In this document: positions 60,631 through 64,000 of the stretch, piece by piece | How the letters are laid out: the number at the start of each line of letters is the position of its first letter | How positions within the stretch are numbered: position 1 is the first letter of the stretch | Source of the DNA: Diphasiastrum complanatum | Taxonomy: Eukaryota; Streptophyta; Lycopodiopsida; Lycopodiales; Lycopodiaceae | Assembly: GCA_029204225.1 (NCBI GenBank) | Contig: CM055099.1 | Location: forward strand, 48,908,141 to 48,972,140 | Direction of reading: 5' to 3' | DNA: 64,000 nucleotides | The notes under the pieces: generated by a model | The model's input: the letters and a program-made list of their open reading frames with translations, nothing else | The model's database searches: none | Told to the model about the DNA's origin: nothing | Translations under genes and position numbers: made by a program

Positions 60631-60642
60631 CATGTGAAGGAT
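60631..60642 (-). promoter_or_regulatory. Primer-binding site, initiator Met tRNA type
   Basis: The minus strand reads TGGTATCAGAGC immediately after the end of the 5' LTR, the standard plant copia primer-binding site complementary to the 3' end of initiator methionine tRNA. Confidence 0.95.
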
Positions 60643-61286
60643 TTCAAATCATTCAAGATCCAATCCATGTCCCTGATCTTTGGTTTCAGTAAGGAGCAAA
60701 CCAACAATCCTGCCAATGTAGAAAAATCAACATCTACATACAAAATGAGATGCAAACTCTAAGAGATACTGATGAAACATGAACCGAAACATAAAATATG
60801 TTTGCTGTCTGTACAATTACAGTACCCTACTATGTGACACATGTGTGGAACCGAAAATAGCAAAATATGAGCATTCTACACACAAGATTGCAAGATATCG
60901 TCAAGAGAGTGCACCAACGAGTAGTAGAACCCAAAGAGGACCATGTATAATGATGAAATGAGAGAGAGAAGAGAGAAGATGTGTCTCTCCACGAGTTACA
61001 TCCTTTTATAACAGGTCCAAACCCTATTTGGCCACTTGGCTTTCCCTCCAAAATGTAAACCCTACTATTTTGGGGACTAGATTCAATATACCCAAAGTTC
61101 AAATTTGAATCTCTCTCAAACTTGACTACCAACTTTCCCACACTTTCAAAAAGTGTTTATTGAATGTATTCTAGACTAATATAACTTCAAAAAGTTTATC
61201 TCTAAGTCTAAAATGAGTTTTGGCCTCATATAGACAATTTACCAAAATATGACTAAACTAGACTAAACTAGTTGAAATCTCTCACA
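60643..61286 (-). repeat. 5' LTR of the non-autonomous element
   Basis: 644 bp, about 95 % identical by eye to 56940-57585. Contains an AGAGAGAAG indel near 60965-60980. Confidence 0.9.
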
Positions 61287-61540
61287 CGATCCATCATCAG
61301 CTTTTGGTGTAATTGGTTTCACCGCCCATGTGGTTGGATCGATCTTTACAACCTGCTCCCTGTATTCAAAGCTGAGTTTTCCAATTTTCCAGTTGTGAAC
61401 CACTTGCGCAGTCCTCAACCACGGTCTAGTAAATCGCAGTAGGCAGATGGGAACTTTGGTATATTGTAGGGTCGATGTTCTCATGTCGTAGTAGCCCTCC
61501 CACCTGTCAACAAGGGTTAGAACACTGGAAAGGTAGCTAA
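61287..61540 (-). pseudogene. gypsy protease-tail scrap, right of the nested element
   Basis: The minus strand reads RPWLRTAQVVHNWKIGKL, then VVKIDPTTWAVKPI, homologous to the post-protease stretch of the gypsy element at 38220-38560 (HPWL-VMQVIHNWD and VVKVDPATWTIKPV). The frame is interrupted by the element at 56940-61286 and resumes at 56939. Confidence 0.75.
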
Positions 61541-62258
61541 CTGTGCATAGATGCTACTTTTAGATAGTTCTCTATTTTTTTCCTAACACTAACACCACTA
61601 ACACTACTCACCCCTAACTCTACTCCACTAAACTAACATTCATCATGATTTTGTGAAGGGAAGGGAGAGTAGAAGAGAGTGAGGGAGAGAAAGAGAGAAA
61701 GGGGGAGAGAGATTTGAGATGGAGGTTAGCTCAAATGCTCAATATCATTGCTTATGGAAAAACATTAACTAGTAAACCTTAAAATAAAGAGAGACGTTGA
61801 TCATTGAGAGAGAGAGTTAAAATAGCAATGATCGACTTATACAGTGCTTTCTAATTTTGATGGCACCACGTGTGCCCAGTTTTAGAATTATCGGGCCGTC
61901 TTTCTTTTACGAGCCCTTTCAATGCTCTTAAGCAATTTTATCTTTGTACTTGCTGATTAGTGTGAATATACAATGTGAATTCTTCTATCAGAAGCTACAA
62001 ACCTTGGAAGAACTGAGATGAAAAATGCATGATATGAGTTGCCATCCTCCACTTGCTTTTCTTTTTTCACATATGTGAGCCTCCTTGGTTTGGATATCTC
62101 TCTCATAGATCTTCTTGGTGTAATAGCTTGAAGATGCTCCTTCTCAAGCCTCGACCCCTCCACATCTTGATTGTCTTGGAACCGGACTACTTCGCAGTGT
62201 TCGTGAGCAAGCCATTTCTAAGTGGAAGCTTAAATATGACAAAGCTTTCGCCTTGATC

Positions 62259-62261
<3 letters not shown>
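61541..62261. other. No gene recognised
   Basis: Purine-rich GAGAGAG sequence at 61675-61715. A 68-codon minus-strand frame (61957-62163) is rich in basic residues (RSMREISKPRRLTYVKKEK) and unrecognised. Confidence 0.35.

Positions 62262-62341
<80 letters not shown>
62262..62341. repeat. (CT)n microsatellite
   Basis: 40 CT units. Confidence 0.97.
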
Positions 62342-62347
<6 letters not shown>

Positions 62348-62349
62348 TA

Positions 62350-62540
62350 CCACTTTACTGAAACATGAATATCGTGAATATTGAAACGTGAATACTGAAA
62401 CGTGAATATCGTGAAACATGAATATCGTGAATACTTTGAATACTGATCATGAAACTCTGAATATGATCGTGATACTTCGATATTGATCGTGAACTCTGAA
62501 TACTAGTCATGATACTTTGAATATTGATCATGATACTCTA
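62350..62540. repeat. Degenerate GAATACTG/TGATCATGA tandem repeat at the arm boundary
   Basis: Units of about 14-24 bp built from GAATA(C/T)(T/C)G, ATCGTGA and ATGATAC(T)CT recur about ten times. The array stops exactly where the inverted arm starts (62541). Confidence 0.8.
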
Positions 62541-64000
62541 AATACTTTGATCGTGACTTATTTTTAATACTGCAATTGTGAATAAAAGATAGCAATTTTT
62601 CTACATACTAAAATTGTGACTTTTTTTTTATAACAAATGTGAATTTCATCAATTATATCGAATTATGAAATTAATGAGTACTCAATCATGATATTTGTGG
62701 TCATTTGTCAGTGTCTAATTGCACAAATTGTGACCATTTTTGTGAATTTAATCGTGAAATTGAGAACAATAAAATTTATCAATACTTTCATCAATTCATA
62801 CACAATGAATTGTGATATTCATTTTCTGCAATTGTGAATGTGCATCATGAAATTGGAAATATTACATCGTGAAATTTACTACTTTCGTGAATATAAATTG
62901 TAAAAATTTTATATTAAGCTATAATACTATAATAATAAATTTGTCGTTACTTTTGAAAATTGAATGCAATATTGTAGAGCTAGTATTTAAAATTTTGTAC
63001 ATAATTTTGTGACCATTGATTCTAAGTTTGTGACATGATAAATACTCAAATATAAAAATAACTATGATTATTTGTAAAATTAGAAAATAACAAATAATTT
63101 TCACAAACTTACAAATCTCAAAACACCACAATAATGGAAGGCCTTTTTGGTATGCCACAAAGTTCTTGTTATAAGTCAATATCTCATTACAATAAAAGAG
63201 CTTAAGCATCATACCTTGGTATAGAAGTCAATTTCAATAAGAATATAGTTATCAATTGTAGATGATGATTTTTATAAGTCAAGATCTCATCACAATAAAA
63301 GAGCTTAAGCAGGATACTAGTGGATTTGATGCCATGTAGATCTATAAAAATTGAAGATATGTATAACAGCGTTATCAGAACTATCATTAAGGAGGTCGCT
63401 TCTTATTTATAGATAAAATTTGGATAGATATAAAAGGCTCTAATAATTCAAGAATTTTATGAAGCTGAAGGTAGAGCTAAGAAGGCAGCCATATTAGATT
63501 GAAGTACTTTTCAGCACCAGAGTCTCCACGGTCAAGCCAGGACCGAATCCGATCAATACCCCCAGTTCACAGCCTTCTCCGGTGGTAGATAGATTCAACT
63601 CTAGTGATCTTTTGCGGAGTTGATTCAGCACAAAAAGCACTGAAGCACTTGACATGTTTCCATAAGCTGCCAGAATGTCTCTTGTCGCTGTCATCTTGCC
63701 TTGTGTGAGTTTGAGCTTTTGCTCCATCTGATCAATGATGGCAGGGCCTCCTGGATGAACAGCCCAAAATATGTCATTGTATTCTGGTGAACCTGCATAT
63801 TTCAATGCCTCTGACAGGACCCTTTCTATGTTCTTTGATATTAGTCCTGGTACATCCTTCAGCAGATGAAATACCAGCCCAGCTTCTTTTAGATGACCAT
63901 TGATGGCGCCATCGCTGTCAGGAAGGATCGTCTCTCCAGCCCAATGGATTTCAAAGATGGGCTTCTCCACCTCTGGGACAGGATCCGAACCAAGGATGAG
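62541..64000 (-). repeat. Inverted repeat, right arm
   Basis: Reverse-complement partner of 55436-56895 without gaps, reaching the window end. It continues beyond. Confidence 0.95.
63494..64000 (-). CDS. Second chalcone-synthase-like gene copy, 3' part (cut by window end)
   Basis: The last 168 codons plus stop of a minus-strand copy whose protein is identical to residues 234-401 of the gene at 54314-55942. Visible motifs include the second gatekeeper region [12 protein letters not shown], catalytic His (AVHPGGPAI), catalytic Asn (YGNMSSASV) and [11 protein letters not shown]. The exon continues past 64000, so the catalytic Cys and exon 1 are not in view and it is unknown whether this copy is full length. 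It is convergent (tail to tail) with the first copy. Confidence 0.93.
   Translation of the reverse strand, partial: LILGSDPVPEVEKPIFEIHWAGETILPDSDGAINGHLKEAGLVFHLLKDVPGLISKNIERVLSEALKYAGSPEYNDIFWAVHPGGPAIIDQMEQKLKLTQGKMTATRDILAAYGNMSSASVLFVLNQLRKRSLELNLSTTGEGCELGVLIGFGPGLTVETLVLKSTSI

Larger units (their letters stand above)
56940..61286 (-). mobile_element. Non-autonomous LTR retrotransposon (LARD/TR-GAG-like), 4,347 bp
   Basis: Direct LTRs at 56940-57585 and 60643-61286 (TGTG...CACA-type ends) are flanked by a 5-bp duplication with one difference (GATCA/GATCG on the minus strand). The primer-binding site and polypurine tract are in the right places. The internal 3 kb encodes a copia-type gag N-terminus and unrecognised frames, but no protease, integrase or reverse transcriptase. 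It must have been moved by enzymes of a related copia element; the gag start and leader are close to those at 30-31.7 kb. The LTRs differ at roughly 30-35 of 645 positions by eye, so it is not very recent. It is inserted in a gypsy protease scrap. Confidence 0.88.

Overview
The window is nuclear DNA of a land plant. The evidence is a chalcone-synthase-type polyketide synthase with the classical single intron in its Cys codon, a receptor-like kinase split by GT-AG introns of up to 4.6 kb, a GRAS-domain fragment, Ty1/copia and Ty3/gypsy retrotransposons with plant-type primer-binding sites, a tRNA-derived SINE and long CT/CA microsatellites. The large introns and dense nested transposons suggest a big genome, such as a gymnosperm, fern or lycophyte. 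I cannot fix the species from sequence alone.

Layout. 0-4.6 kb: a broken GRAS fragment, then intergenic DNA. 4.6-10.07 kb: a copia element bounded by CATAT target duplications, nested in an older copia remnant. 14.05-23.47 kb: a six-exon receptor-like kinase with altered kinase motifs; its introns carry foldback and tandem repeats. 24.4-29.9 kb: foldback elements, microsatellites and a gypsy gag scrap. 30-32.6 kb: a copia gag/protease fragment, a chromodomain gypsy tail and a SINE with perfect 14-bp target duplications. 36.4-43.6 kb: two decayed gypsy elements on the minus strand joined at one LTR-like segment. 44.7-52.7 kb: three copies of an unrecognised dispersed repeat, a very long CT tract, an unrecognised three-exon gene model with one in-frame stop, and a copia RNase H/LTR remnant. 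53.1-53.7 kb: a remnant related to the element at 57-61 kb.

54.3-64.0 kb is the most interesting part. A complete two-exon chalcone-synthase-like gene (401 aa) faces a second copy in tail-to-tail orientation. At least 1,460 bp (gene 3' half plus about 950 bp of downstream DNA) is repeated in inverted orientation with no difference that I could find. The spacer of about 5.6 kb holds a gypsy protease scrap interrupted by a non-autonomous LTR retrotransposon. That element has two LTRs, an initiator-Met primer-binding site, a polypurine tract and 5-bp target duplications. It encodes a gag N-terminus fused to a long reading frame I do not recognise, and has no reverse transcriptase or integrase. 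Its two LTRs differ by about 5 % while the surrounding arms look identical, so the arms are younger than the insertion or have been homogenised. Inverted chalcone-synthase copies of this kind are known in soybean to produce silencing RNAs, so the arrangement could be regulatory; an assembly artefact must be excluded first.

No prokaryotic features, CRISPR arrays or rRNA genes were seen.
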